A stretch of DNA of 12,216 nucleotides from Desulfobacterales bacterium. GTDB taxonomy: Bacteria > Desulfobacterota > Desulfobacteria > Desulfobacterales > RPRI01. Below the pieces are notes generated by a model. The model saw nothing but the letters and a program-made list of their open reading frames with translations. It was not told the DNA's origin and made no database searches. The stretch is taken from NCBI GenBank assembly GCA_020052975.1, contig JAGVOC010000392.1, forward strand, positions 1 through 12,216. The letters run 5' to 3'. Made by a program: the position numbers and the translations under genes. Below are positions 1 to 5,923 of the stretch, one piece after another (the first letter of the stretch is position 1; each line of letters starts with the position of its first letter).

Positions 1-5
1 GTCAG

Positions 6-52
6 GTCCAGTACCTTGTTCAGGCGCAAGGCGCCGGGACAAGGTACTGGAC
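6..52. repeat. Perfect 14-bp inverted repeat with nested 5-bp stem
   Basis: Positions 6-19 are the exact reverse complement of 39-52. Inside them a second stem pairs 23-27 (GGCGC) with 31-35 (GCGCC) around an AAG loop. Either strand can fold into a long two-part hairpin. No T-run follows on either side, so it is not a classical intrinsic terminator. It lies downstream of the attC site, in what would be the next cassette position or the chromosomal flank of the integron. Function unknown. It could be a REP-type palindrome or part of another element cut by the window edge. Confidence 0.75.
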
Positions 53-68
53 GTAGTCAGCACCGCGA

Positions 69-93
69 TTCACGGCGGCGCAGCCGCCGTGAA
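69..93. repeat. Perfect 11-bp GC-rich hairpin at the cassette boundary
   Basis: Positions 69-79 pair perfectly with 83-93 around a GCA loop. The right-hand edge (93 on the plus strand) coincides with the first base after the predicted G^TT crossover of the neighbouring attC site. Read on the minus strand, the sequence joined to the cassette therefore starts directly with this hairpin. It lacks a T-tract on both sides, so a Rho-independent terminator is unlikely. It may slow transcription or shield the end of the cassette transcript from exonucleases; that is inference. Confidence 0.7.
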
Positions 94-152
94 CATACGC
101 TTAACTTGCGAGGGCCCTGGTGGCCCGAGTCAAGTTGAAGCGGTTGTTAGGT
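92..152 (-). other. attC recombination site of an integron cassette
   Basis: On the minus (gene) strand the site opens with the R'' core ACCTAAC (152-146) and closes with a GTT triplet (94-92) that pairs with AAC of R''. The plus strand, which would be the recombinogenic bottom strand, folds as follows: 98-102 with 138-142 (CGCTT/AAGCG), 103-108 with 131-136 (AACTTG/CAAGTT), and 112-116 with 122-126, closing a small loop. A G at 137 and a T at 130 are left extrahelical, and a 3-by-3 unpaired spacer separates the core from the stem. Unpaired G and T on the bottom strand plus an unpaired central spacer are known attC hallmarks. The length of 61 bp is within the family range. The site overlaps the last codons and stop of the cassette gene, which is common. 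Weak point: the bases after GTT (CACG) do not match the RRRY part of the consensus. Confidence 0.68.
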
Positions 153-1303
153 TCTTGATCTTCTTTGATGCCGACTTAATGGGATCTGAGAACGCCAGGC
201 TTAACTTTGGAAGTTCGTCCACCATGAAGTCAATCATCTTGCTCCAGTCGTCGCTGTTGAAATAGTCGACCCCGTCAAGTTCGCACTTAATCCGAGAAGC
301 CTTCTTGTTGTCGAGTCGCTCCCAAATCAGAGGGGAGCCAAAGGCGTCTTCAATCGACGCACGCTGCGAAAACAAGAAGTCGAAGATGCTCTTGTTCTCT
401 TCTGCCGATGCACGAGAGATATACAGCTCCACACGCGCATAGTGGTTTGAGATGACTGAGTTGTAAGAAAGGCCACTCAAACCCGATCCTGAACCAATCC
501 AATTGTCCTTGCTTGGACTGATATTCTTGTAGAGGTCAGATTTCTTGTTCAGTTCTTTGAGAAACTTGGTCCAGAAATCAGTTCGGAGTCCATACCTAAC
601 CTTACTACTTTCTTGGGTGACAATGTCTTCCTGGGCCTTGTCAGCCATGCTGATCACGTACTCTTCCACGTCTCGCATTGGGATGATTTGCTCAATATCG
701 AGGAAGATATTCTCTCCGTGAGAGTATGGTACAATTTTAAAGCACTGTATTCTGAGTTTGTAGTTAGTCAGCCAGAGAGCCGTTGAAGTCACTTCTTTGC
801 GGAAGTTTCCGGCTACCATGATGATCCGTTGTGAGGTTCCTTGGTTCAGCTGAAGCTCATTGAATTCGGTGTTATCAAAGAACTCTACTAGATTGTCTGT
901 CGCGGATTCGGCTCTTCCCAGTTTGTCAAGGAATTCCTGGTAGATATCTCGAACCTGATTCTTGGTTAAGCTCGAACAGTAAGAAGCGTATTTTAGAACT
1001 TGCCAGGTTACGTCACGTCCCGAGTCGTCGAGTTTGTTCTCGATGACAACGAGATTCCCTTGTTTGTCCACGGCCAGGAGGTCAAGACGTTCATTTGTGT
1101 CACTGAACCCGGCGAATTCCTTTTGTATGACCAAGAGTTCTTCACCCAAACATCCGGGATTGTTTGCTACCCACTCTTGGAGGTTTTCACGTTCCTTGAA
1201 ACCAAGTTCCGAGAAGGTTCGCTGAACAACCTTCTCGATCTTGTTTTCGGTCCGGTTAACGAGATACATTCCAAAACCTCCTTTGCGTGAAGCGTCAACC
1301 TAA
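93..1303 (-). mobile_element. Single integron gene cassette
   Basis: The unit is bounded on the minus strand by a G^TTAGGT core (1304-1298) at its 5' end and by the attC site at its 3' end. It contains one promoter-poor gene that nearly fills it (stop codon inside attC, only about 29 bases from crossover to start codon). This is the standard one-gene, one-attC cassette architecture. It lies divergent from a recombinase-gene remnant, as cassettes do relative to intI. Whether further cassettes follow to the left cannot be seen. Confidence 0.6.
130..1269 (-). CDS. PD-(D/E)XK nuclease-like protein with DUF4268-type C-terminus, cassette-borne
   Basis: The 379-residue protein has two parts. Residues about 36-100 form a restriction-endonuclease-like fold: D63 in RLDLLAVD, then E77 and K79 in the IENK strand motif, followed by a helix with TWQVLKYASY. 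This is the arrangement of NucS/DUF91-type PD-(D/E)XK proteins. Residues about 228-362 resemble the DUF4268 region (conserved DFW near 231-233, many aromatic residues, the SRASAEENK stretch). Catalytic residues are present, so DNA or RNA cleavage is plausible, but the substrate is unknown. The start is an ATG preceded by AAAGGAGG (1284-1277) at 7-nt spacing, one of the best ribosome-binding sites in the window. The gene ends inside an attC site, so it is read as an integron cassette gene. A defence role is an inference from the nuclease fold and cassette location only. Confidence 0.82.
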   Translation of the reverse strand: MYLVNRTENKIEKVVQRTFSELGFKERENLQEWVANNPGCLGEELLVIQKEFAGFSDTNERLDLLAVDKQGNLVVIENKLDDSGRDVTWQVLKYASYCSSLTKNQVRDIYQEFLDKLGRAESATDNLVEFFDNTEFNELQLNQGTSQRIIMVAGNFRKEVTSTALWLTNYKLRIQCFKIVPYSHGENIFLDIEQIIPMRDVEEYVISMADKAQEDIVTQESSKVRYGLRTDFWTKFLKELNKKSDLYKNISPSKDNWIGSGSGLSGLSYNSVISNHYARVELYISRASAEENKSIFDFLFSQRASIEDAFGSPLIWERLDNKKASRIKCELDGVDYFNSDDWSKMIDFMVDELPKLSLAFSDPIKSASKKIKNLTTAST

Positions 1304-1304
1304 C
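1298..1304 (-). other. Recombination core GTTAGGT (attI/cassette junction)
   Basis: On the minus strand this reads GTTAGGT, a perfect GTTRRRY core, 29 bases upstream of the cassette gene's start codon. The same heptamer in opposite orientation forms the R'' box at 146-152, so the cassette gene sits between two cores as expected. No attC-like stem can be folded on the upstream side (1305-1370). This side is therefore better explained as attI than as the attC of a preceding cassette. Some attI sites have additional integrase-binding repeats, but none is obvious here. Confidence 0.5.
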
Positions 1305-1309
1305 AAGTT

Positions 1310-1350
1310 ATTATATCGTTTTATGTATATTATCAAACATGCGGTTTGAT
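1310..1350 (-). promoter_or_regulatory. Candidate Pc-like promoter with overlapping palindrome
   Basis: On the minus strand TTGATA (1336-1331) and a perfect TATAAT (1315-1310) are separated by 15 bp, slightly short of the sigma-70 optimum. Transcription would start near 1303, almost at the cassette junction. The -35 box overlaps a perfect 7-bp inverted repeat, ATCAAAC (1332-1338) and GTTTGAT (1344-1350) with a 5-nt spacer, which could be an operator. The promoter lies outside the cassette on the attI side, the position of a cassette promoter Pc in known integrons. Confidence 0.5.
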
Positions 1351-1478
1351 GTTAATAGGGTACGCATTATTGTCAATAAAATGGTGCAAATACAAGTTAA
1401 TTTTTCCGCTTATTGCGGTATGAAATGCAGTTATGTAATGATATATCGCATAGGGATAATAACGTATGGAGAAAAAAT

Positions 1479-1622
1479 ATGGTGAATTTCCCTGATTCCA
1501 ATCCAAGATATCATGAAATTCTTATTTCAAGAAATATTCCGCGTGAGCAATGGAGAATGTATAATAAATGGGCGCGGTTTTATCTGCATTTCGGTGCAAA
1601 GTACAGTTTTTTGTTCAACTTA
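1479..1622 (+). pseudogene. N-terminal remnant of a tyrosine recombinase (integron-integrase type)
   Basis: An ATG at 1479 has GGAG (1468-1471) at 7-nt spacing and opens a frame of about 48 codons. It resembles the start of the N-terminal SAM-like DNA-binding domain of Desulfobacterota-type integron/tyrosine recombinases. The run IPREQWRMYNKWARFYLHF followed by AKY matches from memory the family pattern in which IP, two aromatic residues, KW, R(F/Y)YL and KY are conserved. The rest of that domain and the whole catalytic domain (R...HxxR...Y) are missing. The open frame continues only into the antisense strand of vapC and stops at 1697. It is oriented away from the cassette, as intI is. Truncation probably happened when the vapBC segment joined at about 1610-1623. 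Assignment rests on motif recognition over about 40 residues, so it is moderate. Confidence 0.55.
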
Positions 1623-1623
1623 T

Positions 1624-1998
1624 TTATTTTTTGGGGAAATATTTCACATTATTTATATTTTCAAAATCTGAATCCTGAGTCCATAAAACGGCTTTGAATT
1701 CCCGGGCTGTTGCAAGAATGATGCTGTCTGCCATTGGAAGCTTATACTCAAGACTAACCCTTGACGCTGCAATTGCAATTTGAGTACTTAGTTCCACAAC
1801 CCTTCCTCTTTGCATGGCAACTACCGCCTGCAATGCATCATTTTCTCCGGACTCTCTCATAATGACCTTGAAGACTTCATATATCGTGACTGTTGGAACA
1901 ACAAGCAAATCCGGTTCACTCAACGGAGGCAGAAAATATGCGGCATTGGGCTCATCGGCAAAATATGCAAGCCAGCCGGAGGAATCCACAATATTCAT
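1624..1998 (-). CDS. vapC: VapC-type PIN-domain toxin ribonuclease
   Basis: The 124-residue protein is a single PIN domain, the usual length for type II VapC toxins, which are Mg-dependent endoribonucleases acting on tRNA or rRNA. The acidic quartet is visible: D5 (IVDSSGWL), E41 (TIYEV), D91 (MADSIILATA) and D109 or D111 (WTQDSDF). The gene follows vapB with a 4-base ATGA overlap (1995-1998), the typical coupled antitoxin-toxin layout. It ends in an AT-rich stretch directly against the recombinase remnant, so its downstream edge may be an insertion or recombination boundary. The toxin appears intact. Confidence 0.9.
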   Translation of the reverse strand: MNIVDSSGWLAYFADEPNAAYFLPPLSEPDLLVVPTVTIYEVFKVIMRESGENDALQAVVAMQRGRVVELSTQIAIAASRVSLEYKLPMADSIILATAREFKAVLWTQDSDFENINNVKYFPKK

Positions 1999-2201
1999 AC
2001 CCTGTCTTCTTCCCGTTTGAATTCAATGTTGATTCCCTTAATGAATCCGCGGAGCTCTTTTATATCCCGTTCAGGTATAAGCTCAATCCTGCCGGCATAT
2101 TCTACAATCTGCATTTTTTGGCCGGGACGCAGCTTCAATGCTTCTCTTACATTCTTAGGTATAACGACTTGATATTTTGGTGAGACAGTTACCGATTGCA
2201 T
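1995..2201 (-). CDS. vapB: VapB-type antitoxin, AbrB/MazE-like DNA-binding
   Basis: The 68-residue protein begins with the swapped-hairpin AbrB fold: VTVSPKYQVVIPKNVREAL with LRPGQKMQIV is the family signature (residues about 4-34). The acidic, flexible C-terminus (EFKREEDRV) would wrap and inhibit the VapC toxin. The start has GGAGG (2213-2209) at 7-nt spacing. The antitoxin normally binds its own promoter with the toxin and represses it; candidate palindromes lie just upstream. It overlaps vapC by ATGA. Confidence 0.9.
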   Translation of the reverse strand: MQSVTVSPKYQVVIPKNVREALKLRPGQKMQIVEYAGRIELIPERDIKELRGFIKGINIEFKREEDRV

Positions 2202-2233
2202 GACAAAACCTCCATCGATCTATTTTTGTATTA

Positions 2234-2262
2234 CGATATCATTATCGATATTGTTTTGTCAA
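2234..2262 (-). promoter_or_regulatory. Candidate vapBC promoter
   Basis: On the minus strand there is a consensus -35 TTGACA (2262-2257). A weak -10 follows at 17 bp (ATATCG, 2239-2234) or at 18 bp (TATCGT, 2238-2233). CGATAT occurs twice on the plus strand (2234-2239 and 2246-2251) with a 12-bp period across the -10 and spacer. This could be a VapB binding site, giving autoregulation. Start of transcription would be near 2227, about 25 bases before vapB. Confidence 0.45.
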
Positions 2263-2277
2263 TTATATTGATATAAT
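2251..2277 (+). promoter_or_regulatory. Candidate promoter for the NRDE gene, within a perfect palindrome
   Basis: The plus strand has a perfect TATAAT (2272-2277) with a weak TTGTTT (2251-2256) 15 bp upstream. The -10 is the right half of a perfect 7-bp inverted repeat, ATTATAT (2262-2268) and ATATAAT (2271-2277) with a 2-nt spacer. This repeat starts at the edge of the vapBC -35 box on the other strand. The two divergent promoters therefore share one short segment, and a protein bound to the palindrome could affect both. The transcript would begin near 2284, which argues against an NRDE start codon at 2276. Confidence 0.4.
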
Positions 2278-2305
2278 GTCATCAATATGTTATCAAGACT
2301 TAAAT

Positions 2306-3091
2306 ATGTGCCTGATTCTTTTATCATATCACAATCATCCATCTTACCGGCTGATCCTTGCGGCAAACAGGGATGAGTTTTATGACCGCCCGACGGCGCC
2401 TCTTGGTTTCTGGCCTGAAGCGCCCCATGTTCTGGCAGGAAGAGACCTGAAAAGCGGCGGAACATGGTTAGGAGTAACAAAAACAGAACGAATATGCGCT
2501 ATAACCAATTTCAGAGACCCCGCTGCCCAGATGCCTGATGCCCCGTCAAGAGGATTTCTTGTGGCAAATTATCTTAAAGGAAGCGAATCGCCTCTGACTT
2601 ACCTTGAAAAAGTCAAACCGGACGGGAAAAGATACAACGGATTCAATCTTCTGGCCGGAGACGAATCCGGTATTTTCTGGTTTTCAAACAGGTCGGGCGA
2701 AATATCAAGACTTTCTCCCGGCATTCACGGCTTAAGCAATCATCTTCTCGACACCCCATGGCCGAAAGTTGAAAAAGGGAAAAAGTGTTTTGAAAAAATT
2801 CTTTCTTCAGATGAGATGAACCGCGAAAGCATCTTTGGGCTCCTTTCGGACGGGGATATGCCGGACGACAGAGATCTGCCGGACACAGGTGTGGGTCTTG
2901 AATGGGAGAGGATTCTGTCACCCCTTTTCATCAAAAGCGATATCTACGGAACACGCTCATCTTCCATAGTTTTAATCGGGAAAGAAAAAATAACATTCAT
3001 GGAACGGACCTTCATCATAGACGGGGCAAACTCGGTAAAACATGAAACGCGAGAATTTTCTTTCCTTTTGGTTCCGGCTTGCCCAGGTTAG
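2306..3091 (+). CDS. NRDE family protein (TANGO2 homologue)
   Basis: The 261-residue product begins MCLIL and carries the NRDEF motif at residues 21-25. Further family blocks are SGGTWLGV (50-57), ITNFRDP (66-72), GFNLLAGD, GLSNHLLDTPWPKV and RSSSIVLI near the C-terminus. The invariant Cys2 and the overall pattern place it with TANGO2/NRDE proteins, which have an Ntn-hydrolase-like fold. Proposed roles in heme or lipid handling come from eukaryotic and a few bacterial members, and no reaction can be assigned here. The start at 2306 is chosen because Cys2 must follow Met1 in this family and because an upstream ATG at 2276 lies inside the predicted -10 box. No clear Shine-Dalgarno sequence precedes either one. 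The stop overlaps the end of convergent rarA by 4 bp. Confidence 0.85.
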   Translation: MCLILLSYHNHPSYRLILAANRDEFYDRPTAPLGFWPEAPHVLAGRDLKSGGTWLGVTKTERICAITNFRDPAAQMPDAPSRGFLVANYLKGSESPLTYLEKVKPDGKRYNGFNLLAGDESGIFWFSNRSGEISRLSPGIHGLSNHLLDTPWPKVEKGKKCFEKILSSDEMNRESIFGLLSDGDMPDDRDLPDTGVGLEWERILSPLFIKSDIYGTRSSSIVLIGKEKITFMERTFIIDGANSVKHETREFSFLLVPACPG

Positions 3092-4458
3092 TCCTTTCTT
3101 GATTTTTTCGACTCTGTTTTTTTCTCACCTTTAAGCTTTCGCCATTTATCCAGCCGGTCCTTAACGGCCTTTTCGTAACCTCTTTCAGATGGAAAGTAGA
3201 AAAGATGGCCTTCGAGCTTATCAGGCAGATATTCCTGGAAAACATATTCCTCTTTATAATCATGGGCATACTTGTAATCCTTGCCATACCCAAGATCTTT
3301 CATCAGAGCTGTCGGAGCGTTCCGGATATGCAGCGGGACCGGAAGCGCCCCTCCGTTTTTGACTGCTTCTTTTACTCTTCCGTATGCGGTATATATGCTG
3401 TTGCTCTTGGGAGCGGTTGCGAGATAAACGGCAGCCTGCGCAAGGGCAAGTTCGCCTTCCGGCTGTCCGATAAATTTAAATGCCTCCATTGCGTCTACCG
3501 TAACGCTCAAAGCATACGGGTCGGCGTTTCCGACATCCTCCGATGCAAATCTCACCATTCTCCTTGCGATATAAAGCGGATCCTCACCCGCAGCCAGCAT
3601 GCGCGCAAGCCAGTAGAGGGATGCATCGGGATCACTGCCTCTCATGCTCTTGTGAAGCGCCGAAATGAGGTTGTAATGCTCCTCGCCTGATTTGTCATAC
3701 AGCAGGGCCTTTTTCTGAAGGGCTTTTTCCAGATCTTCAAGGGTCAGGCTGACCGCTTCTCCGTTGCCCTGTGTTTTCGCGGTCGCTATCCCGGCCGCCA
3801 CTTCAAGGCTGTTCAAAGCCATGCGCGCATCACCGTCCGATATTCTCACAAGGTGGGACAGGACTTCGCCCGAAAGTTCAAGATTCGCGTTTCCGAGCCC
3901 CCTTTCCTTATCCTTTAAAGCCGCTTCGATTATCCTCGTAATATCTTCATCAGACAATGTTTTAAGCGTTATTACCCTGCAGCGTGAAAGAAGGGGAGCA
4001 ATGACCTCAAAGGAAGGATTTTCGGTCGTCGCGCCTATTAAAGTTATGAGACCGCTTTCCACATGATGAAGGAATGCGTCCTGCTGGGCCTTGTTGAATC
4101 TGTGGATCTCATCGACGAAAAGGATGGTTCTTTTTCTGTGAAGTTTAAGCTGATCTTTTGCTTCTTCGATAACAGATCTTATCTCTTTCACACCTGCTAA
4201 CACTGCCGAAAAATGAACAAAATATGAGCGGGTTTCAAGCGCTATTATTCTTGCAAGAGTGGTTTTACCGCATCCGGGAGGGCCCCAGAGAATCATTGAA
4301 AAAACCTGGTCTTTTTCTATTGCATGCCGGATCAGCGTCCCGCTGCCGACAACATGCTCCTGCCCTGCGAACTCATCTATGTTCCGCGGACGCATCTTCT
4401 CGGCAAGAGGTCTTGATTCATTTACCATTTTTTGGGAGCTGTGTTCAAAAAGATCCAA
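3088..4458 (-). CDS. rarA: Replication-associated recombination protein A (AAA+ ATPase)
   Basis: The 456-residue protein is a full-length RarA/MgsA. This clamp-loader-like AAA+ ATPase acts at stalled replication forks with SSB and RecA. Visible elements: Walker A GPPGCGKT (59-66), Walker B ILFVDE (112-117) followed by IHRFNKAQQD, and sensor 1 IGATTENP (141-148). The C-terminal tetramerisation domain includes LHKSMRGSDPDASLYWLARML and RMVRFASEDVGNADP. The first residues MDLF could be a sliding-clamp contact, which is inference. The start codon is TTG, supported by GAGG (4469-4466) at 7-nt spacing and by the family's usual N-terminus. It begins 21 bases after der, so the two are probably one transcript. 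The C-terminus is a lysine/serine-rich tail. Confidence 0.95.
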   Translation of the reverse strand: MDLFEHSSQKMVNESRPLAEKMRPRNIDEFAGQEHVVGSGTLIRHAIEKDQVFSMILWGPPGCGKTTLARIIALETRSYFVHFSAVLAGVKEIRSVIEEAKDQLKLHRKRTILFVDEIHRFNKAQQDAFLHHVESGLITLIGATTENPSFEVIAPLLSRCRVITLKTLSDEDITRIIEAALKDKERGLGNANLELSGEVLSHLVRISDGDARMALNSLEVAAGIATAKTQGNGEAVSLTLEDLEKALQKKALLYDKSGEEHYNLISALHKSMRGSDPDASLYWLARMLAAGEDPLYIARRMVRFASEDVGNADPYALSVTVDAMEAFKFIGQPEGELALAQAAVYLATAPKSNSIYTAYGRVKEAVKNGGALPVPLHIRNAPTALMKDLGYGKDYKYAHDYKEEYVFQEYLPDKLEGHLFYFPSERGYEKAVKDRLDKWRKLKGEKKTESKKSRKD

Positions 4459-4479
4459 GGCTTTTCCTCAATAACCCTT

Positions 4480-5808
4480 TTATTTTTTCGTATGCCTGTC
4501 CCCTTCCCGCTTCCTGAAAATTATCTTTACCGGCGTTTTGTCAAGCTCTGAGCCTTCCCTGATCTGGTTGACAAGATAACGACTGTAAGAAAAATGAACC
4601 CCATCAGGAAAATTTACAAAGCAGACAAATGTAGGGGGCTTAACAGATACCTGAGTTGCATAGTAAAATTTAAGCCTTCTTCCTTTATAGAGAGGCGGCT
4701 CGGTTTTTTTTACAGCAACCTCAAAGATCCTGTTTAATTCGCCGGTTCCGATTCTTCTTTCATACTGGCCGTAGACTTCTTCGACCAGATTAAAGATTTT
4801 CGAAACTCCGTGGCCTGTTTTGGCTGAAATCACCATTGCAGGCGCAAAGTTCAAAAACTTGGCATCGTATCTCAACCGGTCAATGAGTATTTTCCTTGTA
4901 TTATCTTCTTTTTCAACAGCATCCCACTTATTCAGGAGAAAGATGCAGCCGCATCCCCGCTCAAAGGCATATCCCGCAACACTTATGTCCTGCTCCGTTA
5001 TGCCCTCTGAAGCGTCTATGATGATCAGCGCTACATCGCACCTGTCAAGGCTTTTCAATGCCTTAATAATGGAAAACTTTTCTATTTTTTTTGATACTTT
5101 TCCCTTTCGGCGAATCCCGGCAGTATCTATGAGAAGATATGATTTCCCCTTTGTTTCATATATGGAATCAACTGCATCCCGGGTTGTTCCGGGGATATCA
5201 CTCACTATATGCCGTTCTTTTCCGAGAATCCTGTTGATGAGAGACGATTTTCCGACATTTGGCCTTCCAATTACAGCAACCTTGGCCATATCCTGGGATT
5301 TTTCATAAACAACTCTTGGCATTTTATCAACAAGATCGTCAAGAAAGTCCGGAATTCCATAGCCATGTTCAGCCGAAACTGAATATGGATTTTCTATGCC
5401 CAGATTGTAAAAATCATAAAGATTTATCTCTTTTTCATCACCATCTATTTTATTTACAACATAATAAATCTGTTTACCGGCTGTCCTGAGCATCTCAATA
5501 ATGTCATGATCAAAAGGTGAAACACCCCCTTTTCCGTCCAGCATCAGGATAATGACATCCGCATTATCAATAGCCTCTTTTACCTGGAAACGGACTTTTG
5601 AGATAATATCATCGTCCTCGCCGTCTATAAAGCCGCCTGTGTCGACAAGTGTAAATTGAACATCGTTCCAGACGGCATCCCGGTAGATAGAGTCCCTTGT
5701 TACACCGGGGAAATTATCGACAATAGCGTCTTTTGTCCTAGTAACACGGTTAAAAAAGGTCGATTTGCCGACATTGGGTCTGCCGACGATAGCTACAATA
5801 GGTTTCAT
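4480..5808 (-). CDS. der: Ribosome biogenesis GTPase Der (EngA), two tandem G domains
   Basis: The 442-residue protein is an essential-type GTPase for assembly of the 50S ribosomal subunit. G domain 1 has GRPNVGKST (9-17), DTGG (56-59), NKID (119-122) and SAE (145-147). G domain 2 has GRPNVGKSS (181-189), DTAG, NKWD and SAKTG. A KH-like C-terminal domain follows, ending in a basic tail. The start at 5808 (MKPIVAIVGRPNVGKST) matches where the family begins. An in-frame TTG at 5859 would add 17 residues without family support. The Shine-Dalgarno sequence before 5808 is poor. The 115 bases between it and aapP hold no evident terminator, so some read-through from the aap operon is possible. rarA follows in the same direction. 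Confidence 0.95.
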   Translation of the reverse strand: MKPIVAIVGRPNVGKSTFFNRVTRTKDAIVDNFPGVTRDSIYRDAVWNDVQFTLVDTGGFIDGEDDDIISKVRFQVKEAIDNADVIILMLDGKGGVSPFDHDIIEMLRTAGKQIYYVVNKIDGDEKEINLYDFYNLGIENPYSVSAEHGYGIPDFLDDLVDKMPRVVYEKSQDMAKVAVIGRPNVGKSSLINRILGKERHIVSDIPGTTRDAVDSIYETKGKSYLLIDTAGIRRKGKVSKKIEKFSIIKALKSLDRCDVALIIIDASEGITEQDISVAGYAFERGCGCIFLLNKWDAVEKEDNTRKILIDRLRYDAKFLNFAPAMVISAKTGHGVSKIFNLVEEVYGQYERRIGTGELNRIFEVAVKKTEPPLYKGRRLKFYYATQVSVKPPTFVCFVNFPDGVHFSYSRYLVNQIREGSELDKTPVKIIFRKREGDRHTKK

Positions 5809-5923
5809 TTTATAAACTGTATGATCCAAATAAAAGGTTGATAGAGACGCTTTGCACAATTCTCAAAGTGAAAGGAGTCATGCAAATCTCTCAGAACAGA
5901 AACAGGAAAACGGCTGATAAACA

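Noticed and set aside
1000..1290. Plus-strand open frame of 96 codons opposite the nuclease gene
   Set aside because: It is antisense to a well-supported gene with a strong ribosome-binding site, and its product resembles nothing known.
1406..1418. CCGC/GCGG mini-hairpin before the recombinase remnant
   Set aside because: 4-bp stem with its T-run on the wrong side for termination; probably chance.
1413..1478. Longer version of the recombinase-remnant frame starting at TTG 1413
   Set aside because: No ribosome-binding site and no resemblance to recombinase N-termini before the ATG at 1479, which has GGAG at 7-nt spacing.
3205..3690. Plus-strand open frame of 161 codons
   Set aside because: It lies entirely antisense to rarA, whose family motifs are unambiguous.
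5809..5859. N-terminal extension of Der from a TTG at 5859
   Set aside because: Der proteins start a few residues before the first GRPNVGKST, and the extra 17 residues have no family support.
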